Notes: generated from the letters alone by a model not told the origin. A DNA stretch of 64,000 nt from Methanotorris igneus Kol 5 (GCF_000214415.1 NC_015562.1:1589130-1653129), one strand, 5' to 3'; shown: positions 46,828-56,184, counted from the first letter of the stretch. Made by a program: numbers and translations.

Positions 46828-48282
46828 ATGGGATTTTTAGATAGTATAAGGAAGATTTTTAAAAAATCACCAAAGATACATTATGCAAAATCTCAAACAG
46901 TTGATTTAATTGAATTAAAGAGAAACCCCTACTATATTGTGGCGTCAGTTGAATTAGGTAATACTACAACAAAAGCCATCATTACGGCAACAAACATGGA
47001 CACTGGAAAAACCTATATTGTGAGCAAATATGTAAAAATGACAAGGGACGTTAGAAAACCAAAGAAGGGAGAGGAAGTTTTTGGGAAAACATTATGGGGT
47101 GTTGAATTAACAAAAGAAGCAGTTGCAGATATGGTTAAGGAGGTTTTGTTGAAGGCCCTCGAAAAAGGAAATCTAACAATAAATGACTTACATTTCGTCG
47201 TTAGGAGCACTGGAGTCACAGCTGGCTTTGCATCTCCTGAGGAAGTTGGGGCGATGATTATTGCATTGGCAGATGGGTGTTTAAAGGCAGGAGTTCCTCC
47301 ATCAAAGATGGCACCTGCAATGTCAAAAAACCAATTGCCAAAACCTTTTGATGAATACAGTTTGATGGACAAGGTAATATTTGATGGGGCTGTTACTGGT
47401 GTTCTCCCTCCAACGGGGAAGGAAGTTGTTGCAAATGAGATGGAGGGTGAGCTTGTTACAGCAGGTATAAAAGTTGGAAGTAAATGGACAGAAGTTGACT
47501 TCAGAAATCCATGTATGAGTATTGACTTTGGAACTACATTGGCAGGAAGAATAACCAATGATACTCTACCTTACGCAAAGGTCATTGGAAATTTGTGTGG
47601 TTTGGCTGGGGCTATTGCTGACAGTATTGCAAGAGGTTCTGGATTAGTTAGTAGAGATAAAGGAGCGGCTTTAGACATAGCAAAGAAATGTGGCGACAAA
47701 CCAAATAAAGAACTTGCAGAAGAATATGCAGAAAAAGCCCACAAATATATAATAATTGATGAAGTTCCACCAAATGTTGACAGATTTGGAACTGTTCCAG
47801 TAAATCCAGAGGCGGCAAAAAAGGCAGGAACAACTTTAATTGGGTGTGATGTTGGGAAAAATGGAAGTGACTTGCCAAAATTAGAGGAAATTGGGAAGAG
47901 AATTGTTGAGGAGTGCAATGTTTCAACCCTGCTTTATACTTTAGATTTGGTTTCTGCAGAAATAGCAAAGAGGTTAGTTGAATTCGCATATAAGAAAGGA
48001 CTTGTCAATGAAAAAACTGCAATAGGCATAACAGGGAGAGCAGGAATTACTGGAGAAAAACCAAGATTAATAATAGAGAAACTTAAAGAGTTGGATATTT
48101 GGGATAATGTTGAAAGCAATGTTGTATTTGTTGAAGATGGGCTGGCCTTAGGGGCAAGTGTTATGGCAAGATGTATGAACTGCCTTGGAACGCCAAAAGT
48201 TCCAATTGGGGGTAATAGAGGAGGGGGTTGCATTTTGGGCCTAAGGAGAAAATGGCAAAAAGAGAGAGGTATGATCAGATAA
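46828..48282 (+). CDS. methanogenesis marker protein 14
   Basis: A 484-residue protein restricted to methanogens, in the family called methanogenesis marker 14. It has an actin/hexokinase-like ASKHA-type beginning (YYIVASVELGNTTTKAIIT), a second phosphate-type motif CMSIDFGTTLAGRI, and a Gly/Cys-rich end (NRGGGCILGLRRKW). ATP-dependent activation of a methanogenic enzyme is a plausible role by resemblance to reductive activators but is unproven. GAGGAGAGACCC precedes the ATG. It is monocistronic. Confidence 0.88.
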   Translation: MGFLDSIRKIFKKSPKIHYAKSQTVDLIELKRNPYYIVASVELGNTTTKAIITATNMDTGKTYIVSKYVKMTRDVRKPKKGEEVFGKTLWGVELTKEAVADMVKEVLLKALEKGNLTINDLHFVVRSTGVTAGFASPEEVGAMIIALADGCLKAGVPPSKMAPAMSKNQLPKPFDEYSLMDKVIFDGAVTGVLPPTGKEVVANEMEGELVTAGIKVGSKWTEVDFRNPCMSIDFGTTLAGRITNDTLPYAKVIGNLCGLAGAIADSIARGSGLVSRDKGAALDIAKKCGDKPNKELAEEYAEKAHKYIIIDEVPPNVDRFGTVPVNPEAAKKAGTTLIGCDVGKNGSDLPKLEEIGKRIVEECNVSTLLYTLDLVSAEIAKRLVEFAYKKGLVNEKTAIGITGRAGITGEKPRLIIEKLKELDIWDNVESNVVFVEDGLALGASVMARCMNCLGTPKVPIGGNRGGGCILGLRRKWQKERGMIR

Positions 48283-48576
48283 CAAATATATATGTTAAAA
48301 AGTTTAAAACACTCATCATTACTTATAGCAAACAACTTTTACCATTAATTTTTACCTCATTTATGAACAACACAAAAAATACCAAACTAAAAAAAAAACA
48401 GTCAAAATAACAATAATAGGCAAATTTTTGGCAAAATCCAAGGTTTTGCCGTAAATAATCCTAAAAAACCTTAAAAATAACGCTTTAAAGGACAATTTGT
48501 TAAAAATATTAACAAATGTTTGCTTAAATTTTTTATCCAGTTGATATATAGATGGGTCTAATTTTTTACATGCACC
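48283..48576. other. AT-rich spacer with one palindrome
   Basis: Holds a GGCAAAATCC-AA-GGTTTTGCC hairpin at about 48429-48449 and otherwise no gene or structure that I can support. Confidence 0.4.
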
Positions 48577-48696
48577 GCCGTTTGAAACTGTTTAATTATA
48601 CATAGACATTTATGAACATTTGTGAGTAAATATTGAAGAAATTTTTAAATATTTGATAATACTATAATCCTACTAAAAAAACAAACAACGATTACT

Positions 48697-49935
48697 ATGC
48701 CCAATAAGACAAAATCAAAAGGGACTCAGGAATTATCCTATCAAGTCGTTCTATCTTACAAAGTTAGTCACAACTATCCACTTAAAACGTTCTTAATCGA
48801 ATGCAAAGATAAGTTAAACGAATGCATAGACATGATTTGGAATAACATAGAATACACTAAAAAAGATAAACCAAAATTGCCAAAATCAAACGAATTCAAA
48901 AGAAATCTAAGAAACAAACTCTTAGAAAATTGGAGTTATGCCTCTCACTACATCGATGGGATTATAAAAACCTCCTATTCCATCCTACAAAGTTGGGCTT
49001 CGAACTACAAAAGAGGTTATAGAACTAAAACAAAACCAGTAGTAGAGAGGTTATTCGTTAGAGTTAAAACAACCCTAATAAAATACGACAAAGAAAGAGC
49101 GGAGATAAGAATAACGATAAAACCAAGAAAAGAGTATTTAACCTTAAACATCAAAAATGAATGGTTCTTCGATAAGGTTAAGGACTTAACAATTGGAGAA
49201 ATTATTTTAAAGGAAAATGAAGCGTTTTTAACCTTCAAAGATAATCTAAACTATTCAGACAAAGATATAATCGTTGGAGTAGATAGCAATCTAAAATCCC
49301 TCGACTTATTCCATCCGATAGAGGGTTGGATAAGGATAGATTTAACCGAATTACACCGACTTAAAGAAGTTTATGATAAAAAGATTGATGGGCTTAAAAA
49401 ACTGCTTAAAAAATGTCCTTTAAGAGTTTTGAGAAAGATAAATAGGTTATTCGAAAGAAGGAGAAATAGGGTTAAGGACTTTTTACACAAACTTACAACA
49501 CAATTATCTCGACTATTTCCGGATGCAATTTTTGTCTTCGAGGATTTGAATAAGAGAAGGATGTATAAAAATAAACACTTCAATAGAAGAATAGATAGAG
49601 CGAATTGGAATGGAATAATCGAAAAAATAAGTTATAAGGCGGTTGTTATCTTAGTTAATCCTGCCTACACTTCAACGACCTGTCCTATATGCGGGAGTAG
49701 AATGGAGTCCCAAGAAGGGCAGGTTGTTTGCTATAATTGTTCAAACTCTTTTAATCGCCAAGTAGTTGGCTGTTTTAATATTTTTAAACGAGGTTTGGGT
49801 GCAATCAAAAGATTTATGGGTGGCTCTGGGGTTACCACGACAGGGGCAGAGGTCTCTGCTAAGGGACTGATGACGCCCAATCCCAACGTAGTTTATTATG
49901 TGGATTTAAATGGCAAATATCTTAAATGTATATAA
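48697..49935 (+). CDS. tnpB: TnpB of the solo element (non-canonical RuvC-III)
   Basis: A 412-residue TnpB. RuvC-I Asp is in [13 protein letters not shown], RuvC-II Glu in FVFEDLNKRRM, and the zinc ribbon is CPICGSRM..VVCYNCSN. The third catalytic position is again altered: FNRQVVGCFNIFKRG in place of DRDxNAAxNI. The tail GVTTTGAEVSAKGLMTPNPNVVYYVDLNG is encoded by the right-end structure and resembles the native tail of the 32.7-kb pseudogene. The frame is intact. Activity as a nuclease is uncertain; RNA-guided binding remains possible. Confidence 0.85.
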   Translation: MPNKTKSKGTQELSYQVVLSYKVSHNYPLKTFLIECKDKLNECIDMIWNNIEYTKKDKPKLPKSNEFKRNLRNKLLENWSYASHYIDGIIKTSYSILQSWASNYKRGYRTKTKPVVERLFVRVKTTLIKYDKERAEIRITIKPRKEYLTLNIKNEWFFDKVKDLTIGEIILKENEAFLTFKDNLNYSDKDIIVGVDSNLKSLDLFHPIEGWIRIDLTELHRLKEVYDKKIDGLKKLLKKCPLRVLRKINRLFERRRNRVKDFLHKLTTQLSRLFPDAIFVFEDLNKRRMYKNKHFNRRIDRANWNGIIEKISYKAVVILVNPAYTSTTCPICGSRMESQEGQVVCYNCSNSFNRQVVGCFNIFKRGLGAIKRFMGGSGVTTTGAEVSAKGLMTPNPNVVYYVDLNGKYLKCI

Positions 49936-49967
49936 TTGTCCATATTTGACTACGTTGGGAGAACCCC
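49740..49967 (+). ncRNA. putative omega/reRNA of the solo tnpB element
   Basis: GC-rich, self-complementary end of the element overlapping the tnpB 3' end, including GCAGAG..CTCTGC and the CCCAACGTAG terminal stem. It is placed by analogy to the structured 3' end of the other copies; exact ends unknown. The spacer 49968-50137 holds only a degenerate GGCAAAACC hairpin. Confidence 0.45.
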
Positions 49968-50137
49968 ACAAACTATTTATGGGTAATCTTGAATTAACAT
50001 GAGCGAATTTTAATTATTGTGATTAGTGCTGTAATTCGTAGAACGATATAATAATGTAATACATAATCGATATATCCAAATTTAGCATAAATGGCAAAAC
50101 CGAAGGTTTTTACCACATATTTTTTAAAGGTGAGACA

Positions 50138-50629
50138 ATGCATGAAGGTATTAGTGATATTAAGTATGGTGTAATAACAGTAAGCGACAGTAGATATAAT
50201 GAAATGTTAAAAGGTAATAATAAAGTTGAAGATAAATCAGGTGAACTTTTAAAAAATGAGTTAAATGCTATATTCCATGCCCTAATCCCTGACAACAAAG
50301 ATATGATAAAAGGGGTTATAGACCATGTTATAGATTTTTTTGATGTTGACTGCATTGTTATAACAGGAGGGACAGGTATATCTAAGAGAGACACTACACC
50401 AGATGTATTGAAAGAAATTTTTGAGAAGGAGTTGGAAGGATTTAAAATAATTTTCCACAAAATAAGTTATGAAGAAATAGGGACAGCAACAATCTTATCA
50501 AGAGCCACGGCTGGAATTTATAAGGGTAGAGTTATATATGCTCTTCCAGGTTCAGTAAATGCATGTAAAACAGCCTTAAAAATTATAAAAAAAGAGACAG
50601 GACATATTTTAAAGCATGTTAGGGAATAA
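50138..50629 (+). CDS. moaB: molybdenum cofactor biosynthesis protein MoaB
   Basis: A 163-residue MoaB/MogA-type enzyme that adenylylates molybdopterin. The family signature CIVITGGTGISKRDTTPDVLKE is at about residues 70-90, with SYEEIGTATILSRATAGIYKGRVIYALPGS near 110-140. GGTGAGACA precedes the ATG. Together with mobB at 29.8 kb it supports molybdo/tungstopterin use by this methanogen. It is followed by a CooC-like gene. Confidence 0.92.
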   Translation: MHEGISDIKYGVITVSDSRYNEMLKGNNKVEDKSGELLKNELNAIFHALIPDNKDMIKGVIDHVIDFFDVDCIVITGGTGISKRDTTPDVLKEIFEKELEGFKIIFHKISYEEIGTATILSRATAGIYKGRVIYALPGSVNACKTALKIIKKETGHILKHVRE

Positions 50630-50677
50630 AGAGAATAAATTAAATTTAATTAAATTAAATTGTAGTTGGTGAAAATA

Positions 50678-51436
50678 ATGACAAAAATCATAGCAATAAG
50701 CGGAAAAGGTGGAACTGGAAAAACCATGTTTTCAACTTTATTGATAAAGGCATTATCCAAAAAAACAAACAGTATTTTAGTTATTGATGCAGATCCAGAC
50801 TCAAATTTACCAGAAACACTTGGAGTTGAAGTTGAAAAGACAGTTGGAGATATAAGGGAGGACTTAAAGAAGTTAGTTGAAGAGAACAAATTACCTCCCG
50901 GAATAACAAAGCAGGATTATTTAGAAGGAAAGGTTTATGAGATTATAGTTGAGACAGAGAACTTTGATTTACTTGTTATGGGAAGACCAGAGGGAAGTGG
51001 ATGCTATTGCAGTGTAAATAATTGGCTTAGGCAGATAATAGATACTCTCGCAAAGTCTTATGAGTATGTTGTTATAGATACTGAAGCTGGATTGGAGCAT
51101 TTGAGTAGGAGAACTACTCAAAACGTTGATTTAATGATTGTTGTTACAGATGCATCAAAGAGAGGTATTGGAACTGCAAAAAGGATAAAAAAACTTGCAA
51201 ATGAACTGGAAGTTAAATTTAAAGATATATATGTTGTGGCAAATAAGGTAAATGAAGAAAATGAAAAAATTGTTGAAGAATATGCAAAAGAGTTAGGATT
51301 AAATTTAATTGGAAAACTACCCTATAACAAAGAAATAGCTGAATATGATTTAAAGGGAAAACCATTGTTTGATCTGCCAGATAACAATGAAGTTTATAGA
51401 AAAGTGGAGGAAATTGTAGAAAAATGGATTATATAA
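50678..51436 (+). CDS. cooC: CooC-like nickel-insertion ATPase for CO dehydrogenase
   Basis: A MinD/ParA-type ATPase of 252 residues with the deviant Walker A SGKGGTGKT (about 8-16) and IDADPDSNLPETLGV. The PEGSGCYCSVNNWLRQ segment (about 108-123) carries the CxC Ni-binding pair of CooC. Such proteins load nickel into CODH/acetyl-CoA synthase. The ATG at 50678 follows TTGGTGAAAATA; a TTG or GTG upstream is less likely. No CODH gene is adjacent. Confidence 0.88.
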   Translation: MTKIIAISGKGGTGKTMFSTLLIKALSKKTNSILVIDADPDSNLPETLGVEVEKTVGDIREDLKKLVEENKLPPGITKQDYLEGKVYEIIVETENFDLLVMGRPEGSGCYCSVNNWLRQIIDTLAKSYEYVVIDTEAGLEHLSRRTTQNVDLMIVVTDASKRGIGTAKRIKKLANELEVKFKDIYVVANKVNEENEKIVEEYAKELGLNLIGKLPYNKEIAEYDLKGKPLFDLPDNNEVYRKVEEIVEKWII

Positions 51437-51790
51437 TCTGTTAAATTCTGTTAAAATAAACTGAGATAAAAAATTTAATAGGTTCGCTCATGTTCATTCG
51501 GGATTGCCTATATAAATAGTGTGCTGTTATTGTGGTTTTGCAGATAGCACATAAAAATTATCAATGGTAAAACTTGTTTGCTATAAGTAATGATGTTTGC
51601 GGATGAGCATAATCATTATAAACCCTAAGTTAAAATTAAAAGATTAATTTAAGGGTCAGAGGGGTTTGACTAAGCTGTTAAGGGGTTGAGTAAAAGTATA
51701 GAGGCGGGTTAGAGAGCGATGAACAATTATTTAAGAGATTAAGGGGAAAAATAATTTTTTATTTTTTAAAATAAAATTTAAGGTGAGATA

Positions 51791-51916
51791 ATGGTTTTCA
51801 AATTCATTAAAAAATTATCTGGAGTGGATAAAAAGTTAGTTAGTGAAGGCGATAAACTATTTAGTAAGTGCGAGTATATAAACGTTTATGTTCATTTTAG
51901 ATTACCTGATGTATAG
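51791..51916 (+). pseudogene. short 5' gene fragment
   Basis: A good start (AAGGTGAGATA-ATG) opens a 41-residue frame MVFKFIKKLSGVDKKLVSEGDKLFSKCEYINVYVHFRLPDV that then stops. EGDKLFSKCEY resembles the first helix of a TPR protein. It looks like the head of a decayed gene. Around it, 51437-51790 contains some G-rich sequence (51655-51735) with no gene I can support. Confidence 0.4.
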
Positions 51917-52037
51917 GGTGTGTTTATTTTTATGGTTGTAGGGTTGGGGTATATAAATGAGTCTATAAATAAACCCTCCAAACAAAAATCCAAACATCAG
52001 ATAATCATAATTGAGAATGAGCGAGCCTCATTATTTC

Positions 52038-52215
52038 TCCGTTCTGGTTATCCGCTACTTTTGAAACATACGAAACTGTCGTAGCGGATAACCTTCCACC
52101 CTCCCATCTTCATTGGGTGGCTTTCGGGGGGAACGGAAACTCCCCACATCTTCATGACTTTCAGCAGTCTCCATTCGGGCTTAAGACCCCACATATCGGA
52201 GACTGTACTGTCATA
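52038..52215 (-). ncRNA. diverged orphan right end / omega-RNA-like locus (copy C)
   Basis: A GC-rich island in AT-rich DNA. Read leftward it has a CAGTCTCC..GGAGACTG stem, a GGGG..CCCC stem, CCACCC-AATGAAGATGGGA-GGGTGG (the same stem-AATGAA motif as the other elements), and finally a perfect 12-base terminal stem GTTATCCGCTAC..GTAGCGGATAAC (52047-52092) followed by CAGAACGG. This layout parallels the right ends at 16.1, 32.7 and 8.0 kb, but no tnpB is attached. An unrelated small RNA gene on either strand is the alternative. Confidence 0.45.
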
Positions 52216-52273
52216 AATAATTAATATTTCATGATATATAAAAATTACGCTACTCGAAAATACACAAACTTTG

Positions 52274-52363
52274 CGCTTGTTGCTATCTATGAAACAGCCC
52301 TAATTGTGATTATGTGGGGAAAGTATTTAAATATTTCGTTTGTTGCTATCTATGAAATAGCCC
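52274..52363. repeat. direct repeat pair, 63-base period, at the purL 3' end
   Basis: CGYTTGTTGCTATCTATGAAAYAGCCC occurs at 52274-52300 and 52337-52363, 25 of 27 bases identical (both differences C/T). The second copy contains the purL stop codon and last codons. Only two copies are present. Confidence 0.6.
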
Positions 52364-54546
52364 ATGAATCTTGGGAATGCCTCTTTATATGCTTTTGCTA
52401 ATTTTTCAACTTCTAAGTTAATTAACTCTTTTCCATCCAACTTTATAGTTAATTTGTTTCCTTTCACTTTTCCAATGACATATCCTTTTGTTTCTTTTAA
52501 GACCTCCTCAACATGCCTCTCATCAACTGCCAAAATTATTCTTCCAGATGTTTCTGAGAATAATAATATATCTTCTCTCAAATTGTTTTTGTTGTATTCA
52601 CTTAAATCTAATTCCGCCCCTATATTATTGTTTATGCAGAGTTTTGCAATAGCGACAGCCAATCCACCTCTTGAGCAATCTACTGCTTCATTTACAATAC
52701 CTTTGTTTATTAATTTAACAACGCTGTTGTATATTTCTTTTTCTTTTTCCAAATCAACTCTTGGAACAATTCCCTCCTCTGTGTTGTGGATAACTTTGTA
52801 GTATTCGCTTCCTCCCATTTCATCCTTAGTTTCATTTGTGATGATTAAAACATCTCCTTCCTTAATCTTGTTAAATACTCCTGGAACCTTTTCAACATCC
52901 TCTACAATTCCAACAACCGCTATGGCAGGTGTTGGGTTTATTGGGTAATCTTTATCATCAATTATTGTCTCATTGTATAAACTTACGTTTCCTCCAACAA
53001 CTGGGATATCAAAGAACTCAGCAGCATCTGCCAAACCTTTAACACACTCTTTTAATTGCCAGTATCTTTCAGGCCTCTCTGGATTTCCAAAGTTCAAGTT
53101 GTCGAGCATTGCAATTGGCTTAGCCCCTACTGTTGCTAAATTCCTAACACTTTCTGCAACTGCATTAACTGCCCCAACATAAGGATTTAGTTTGCAGTAT
53201 GTTGAGTTACAGTCAGCAGTTAATGCAATACCCTTTGGATATGCCTCAACTAACCTTAAAACTGCAGCATCTTTTCCTGGTTTTACAACAGTCCTTATTT
53301 GAACTTCATGGTCATATTGTTGATAAATCCACTCTTTTGAGCAAATATTTGGGCTTTCAAGCAATTTTAATAAAACTTCATTCAAGTCCTCTGGCATTTT
53401 TATTTTTTCTTTGTCATCCTTTTTCTCTTTTAAATCCTCTTTTTCTTCTCTATGTAATAATGGTGCCTCACAAAGTAAATCTAAAGGTAAATCAACGACA
53501 ACTTCTCCTTTATACTTTGCCACTATTCTTTTTGTGTCTGTTGTTTTTCCTATCACTGATGCAGGTAACTCATACTTTTCAAATATCTTAATAATCTCTT
53601 CCTCTGCTCCTGGCTTAACTGCTAAGAGCATCCTCTCCTGGCTCTCTGAAACCATAATTTCGTATGGTGTCATTCCCTCTTCTCTTAAAATAACGTTTTC
53701 TAAATAAAGCTCTGCCCCAACACCTCCACCATAACACATCTCTGAGCATGCTGATGTTATTCCTGCTGCTCCTAAATCCTTCATTGCCTTAACTTTTCCT
53801 GTTTTGCATGCCTCTAAAACCGCATCAATTAAACACTTCTCTGTAAATGCATCTCCAATTTGGACACTTGGTCTGTCTTCTTCACTCTCACTTGTTAAGT
53901 CCTTTGAAGCAAATGAGGCCCCACCAATACCATCTCTTCCTGTTGAACCAACTAAAATTAAGGATAATCCCGGTTCTCTTGCTTTTCCGGTTATTATTTC
54001 ATTTTCCTTAACCAACCCTATACACACAACATTAACTAAGTTGTTGTAGTCGAATGAACTATCAAACTCACACTCTCCTCCAACGGTAGGAACTCCAATT
54101 CTATTCCCATAATCCCCAATACCTTTAACAACACCTTCAATGAGCCATCTTACTTTATCTTTTTCTTTTCCATTTATATCTCCAAACCTCAATGGGTCTA
54201 ATAATGCTATTGGTTGTGCTCCCATTGATAAAATATCTCTCACAATTCCTCCAACTCCTGTTGCTGCCCCGTTGTATGGATCTATGTATGATGGGTGGTT
54301 GTGGCTTTCCATAGCCAATGCTATACATAAATCTCCATCAACTCTAACTATAGCCGCATCATCTCCAGGACCAACAACTATATTTTTGTTGTCTTCCTTT
54401 ATTGTTTTTGCAAACATTCTTAACAATGCTTTTGAAGACCTGTAAGCACAGTGCTCACTCCATAAGTTCTCAAACATTCCGATTTCTACATCATTTGGCT
54501 TTCTTCCCAATTTTTCCTCAATATATTTCAAATCATTTAAGTCCAT
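52327..54546 (-). CDS. purL: phosphoribosylformylglycinamidine synthase subunit II
   Basis: The ATP-dependent FGAM synthetase of purine biosynthesis (small PurL type, works with PurS and PurQ). From the ATG at 54546 (GAGGAGGAAGAGT before it) it has 739 residues. Visible are the N-terminal LYSP-type region [19 protein letters not shown], the first substrate/ATP block [11 protein letters not shown], and the duplicated half starting near 400 with [16 protein letters not shown] and the Ser/Gly-rich [13 protein letters not shown]. The C-terminal residues [11 protein letters not shown] come from a direct repeat and probably extend the native end. purS and purQ are not adjacent. Confidence 0.93.
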   Translation of the reverse strand: MDLNDLKYIEEKLGRKPNDVEIGMFENLWSEHCAYRSSKALLRMFAKTIKEDNKNIVVGPGDDAAIVRVDGDLCIALAMESHNHPSYIDPYNGAATGVGGIVRDILSMGAQPIALLDPLRFGDINGKEKDKVRWLIEGVVKGIGDYGNRIGVPTVGGECEFDSSFDYNNLVNVVCIGLVKENEIITGKAREPGLSLILVGSTGRDGIGGASFASKDLTSESEEDRPSVQIGDAFTEKCLIDAVLEACKTGKVKAMKDLGAAGITSACSEMCYGGGVGAELYLENVILREEGMTPYEIMVSESQERMLLAVKPGAEEEIIKIFEKYELPASVIGKTTDTKRIVAKYKGEVVVDLPLDLLCEAPLLHREEKEDLKEKKDDKEKIKMPEDLNEVLLKLLESPNICSKEWIYQQYDHEVQIRTVVKPGKDAAVLRLVEAYPKGIALTADCNSTYCKLNPYVGAVNAVAESVRNLATVGAKPIAMLDNLNFGNPERPERYWQLKECVKGLADAAEFFDIPVVGGNVSLYNETIIDDKDYPINPTPAIAVVGIVEDVEKVPGVFNKIKEGDVLIITNETKDEMGGSEYYKVIHNTEEGIVPRVDLEKEKEIYNSVVKLINKGIVNEAVDCSRGGLAVAIAKLCINNNIGAELDLSEYNKNNLREDILLFSETSGRIILAVDERHVEEVLKETKGYVIGKVKGNKLTIKLDGKELINLEVEKLAKAYKEAFPRFMGYFIDSNKRNI

Positions 54547-54982
54547 ACTCTTCCTCCTCATTCCTTATAAATGCTTATAAAAAATCAGTTTGTAGTAAAA
54601 TCATAATTACTCATCAAGTTTTTTAATTTTTTCTAAGGTGTTACCGTAGTTTCCATCAAACATATAAATATATAACTACATCAATATACTTTAAATATTA
54701 AAATCTCAACATCATAATACCAATATCGTCTGCAAAATTTATAAATATTTAAATACGTGATGGGAATTAGTGTTAATCATAAATCTAAATTATCAAAAAT
54801 ATTATTTCAGCATTTTAATAAAAAAGTTTATATATCTCTAACTTTATTGAAAATTAGTTGTTAATTTAATATTAATAAGTTTTAGTTAAACTTTTTGTTT
54901 AATTTATTAAAGTGGAAATATATTTATTTTTATTGTAGGGATATTTTGGATATAGGGGGGAGAATGAAGATATCAATAATGC
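54547..54982. other. AT-rich spacer, no gene
   Basis: Very AT-rich intergenic DNA between the leftward purL and the hepT remnant. I see no gene, repeat or structured RNA in it. Confidence 0.4.
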
Positions 54983-55310
54983 ATGCCTGAAATTGACGTT
55001 GATCTTGTAAACAGAAAGCTTGCTGAAATTATAGTCGTGTGCGAATTTTTAAACTTATTTATATATTAATGAATTTCTAAATAACATTTATCCATCCTTA
55101 AAATTTGAAATAAGCTTTATCAATAGCATATTTTCAATTTTTAGTGCACGACTATAAACAACTACTTGGTGAACTCAAAGACATCGTTAAATTAGGCTTG
55201 GAAAAATTTTTATCTGACTCATACATTAGGATGTTTCAGATCTGGAGGAGTTTATTAAGGAGGTAAGGGATTATGTTGGTAAGCAAGGAAAAAATAAAGA
55301 AAAAGATTAA
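54983..55310 (+). pseudogene. hepT: hepT (HEPN toxin) pseudogene split by a MITE and internally deleted
   Basis: The N-terminal part MPEIDVDLVNRKLAEI runs into MITE copy 6. Removing the MITE and one TA restores the frame to ..RKLAEIKQLLGELKDIVKLGLEKFLSDSYI, a typical HepT (DUF86) start. The centre, including the expected RNase motif, is missing near 55225-55240. The C-terminal DLEEFIKEVRDYVGKQGKNKEKD remains in another frame and overlaps mntA. HepT is the RNase toxin of the HepT-MntA system; this copy cannot be active. Confidence 0.7.
55032..55154. mobile_element. MITE-like element 6, inserted in hepT
   Basis: TAGTCGTGTGCG at the left and TGCACGACTA at the right with TA on both sides; 123 bases. 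Its interior TTTTTAAACTTATTTATATAT and CTTAAAATTTGAAATAA are shared with the block at 26.1 kb. Because the host frame is recognisable, this copy fixes the duplicated target as TA. Confidence 0.8.
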
Positions 55311-55665
55311 GGAAATTCTGGCTGAAAAAGATGAGGTCATCTTTGCATATCTTCACGGCAGTTTCAACGAGATTTACTTCAGAGATGTTGATATTGCAGT
55401 TTATGTTGACGAGAACAAGGTAGGGGATTTTTTGGATTATGAACTAAAGATCTCTGCGGAGATTGAAAAAACTGTAAGATTGCCTGTTGATGTTAAAGTC
55501 CTGAATTCTGCACCACTGAGCTTTAAGTATAGGGCTATTAAGGGCGAACTCTTGATCAGTAAGAACGAAGAAGTTAGGTTAAGATTCATAGAGAGGGTTT
55601 TAATGGAATACTTGGACTTCAAACCTATAGAAGAGAAAATAATAGAGGAAATTTTAACGGTATAA
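55273..55665 (+). CDS. mntA: MntA-type nucleotidyltransferase antitoxin
   Basis: A 130-residue minimal nucleotidyltransferase. The active-site pattern is YLHGSFNEIYFRDVDIAVYVDE (GS..DxD, about residues 26-47). In HepT-MntA modules the enzyme AMPylates and silences the HEPN RNase. AAGGAGGT before the ATG at 55273 is a near-perfect ribosome-binding site lying in the hepT C-terminal codons. Here the toxin is destroyed, leaving an orphan antitoxin. Confidence 0.8.
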   Translation: MLVSKEKIKKKIKEILAEKDEVIFAYLHGSFNEIYFRDVDIAVYVDENKVGDFLDYELKISAEIEKTVRLPVDVKVLNSAPLSFKYRAIKGELLISKNEEVRLRFIERVLMEYLDFKPIEEKIIEEILTV

Positions 55666-55705
55666 CATTTAGGATATCAAGTGAATAATTTTTATGTGTG
55701 GTATT

Positions 55706-56056
55706 ATGGCTGTTGCATTACCTAAGTTATATGAGTTAATACTTAAAAAGGTTAAGAATGAAAAAGAAGCAAAAGAGATTTATGATATTATTTTGGAATT
55801 GAATAAGGAAAATAAAATCATAATTAAAAATGAGTTAAAAGATGAGTTAAAAAATGAGTTAGCTACAAAAGAAGATATCTACATTTTAGAAGAAAAAATG
55901 AATGTAATGGAAGAACGATTAATGAGATATGTAGATAATAAATTCAACCAGTTGGATAAAAAAATAACGGTTGGTTTTGTAATTATAATACTACTGTATA
56001 TATTAACTAATCCTAATGCTATAGAGTTGATAAAATTGTTATTTGGATTAAAATAA
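55706..56056 (+). CDS. coiled-coil protein with C-terminal membrane segment
   Basis: A 116-residue protein (from the ATG at 55706). It has an N-terminal helix region, a charged coiled coil (NELKDELKNELATKEDIYILEEKMNVMEERLMRYVDNKFNQLDKKI, about 45-95), and one hydrophobic helix GFVIIILLYILTNPNAIELIKLLFG. The layout resembles DUF1640/CCDC90-like small proteins, often found near toxin-antitoxin or mobile genes. No function is assigned. Confidence 0.6.
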   Translation: MAVALPKLYELILKKVKNEKEAKEIYDIILELNKENKIIIKNELKDELKNELATKEDIYILEEKMNVMEERLMRYVDNKFNQLDKKITVGFVIIILLYILTNPNAIELIKLLFGLK

Positions 56057-56184
56057 CGATAAATATGCTAATTTAAGATTACTTGTGTAGAAAGGTATAA
56101 ACAACTTTAACCCAATAAAAACACGAACACTAGAAATTTTAACGATATAATGTATATTTGGTTAATTTAGGAAGGTGATTAGAA

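Larger units (their letters stand above)
48577..49967 (+). mobile_element. solo-tnpB IS605/IS607-type element
   Basis: The left end GCCGTTTGAAACTGTTTAAT is shared with the orphan elements at 7.7 and 38.4 kb. One tnpB gene follows, and the right end is a terminal stem CCCAACGTAG..CTACGTTGGG closing in GAGAACCCC. There is no tnpA, so it depends on a transposase in trans. The RNA region lacks the 47-base palindrome. Confidence 0.75.

Noticed and set aside
48228-48410. 60-residue frame after the marker 14 gene
   Set aside because: Overlaps the end of marker 14 in another frame and continues into AT-rich spacer; no ribosome-binding site.
52274-52363. CRISPR remnant
   Set aside because: Only two copies with two mismatches, no leader, no cas genes, and one copy is inside purL; annotated only as a direct repeat.
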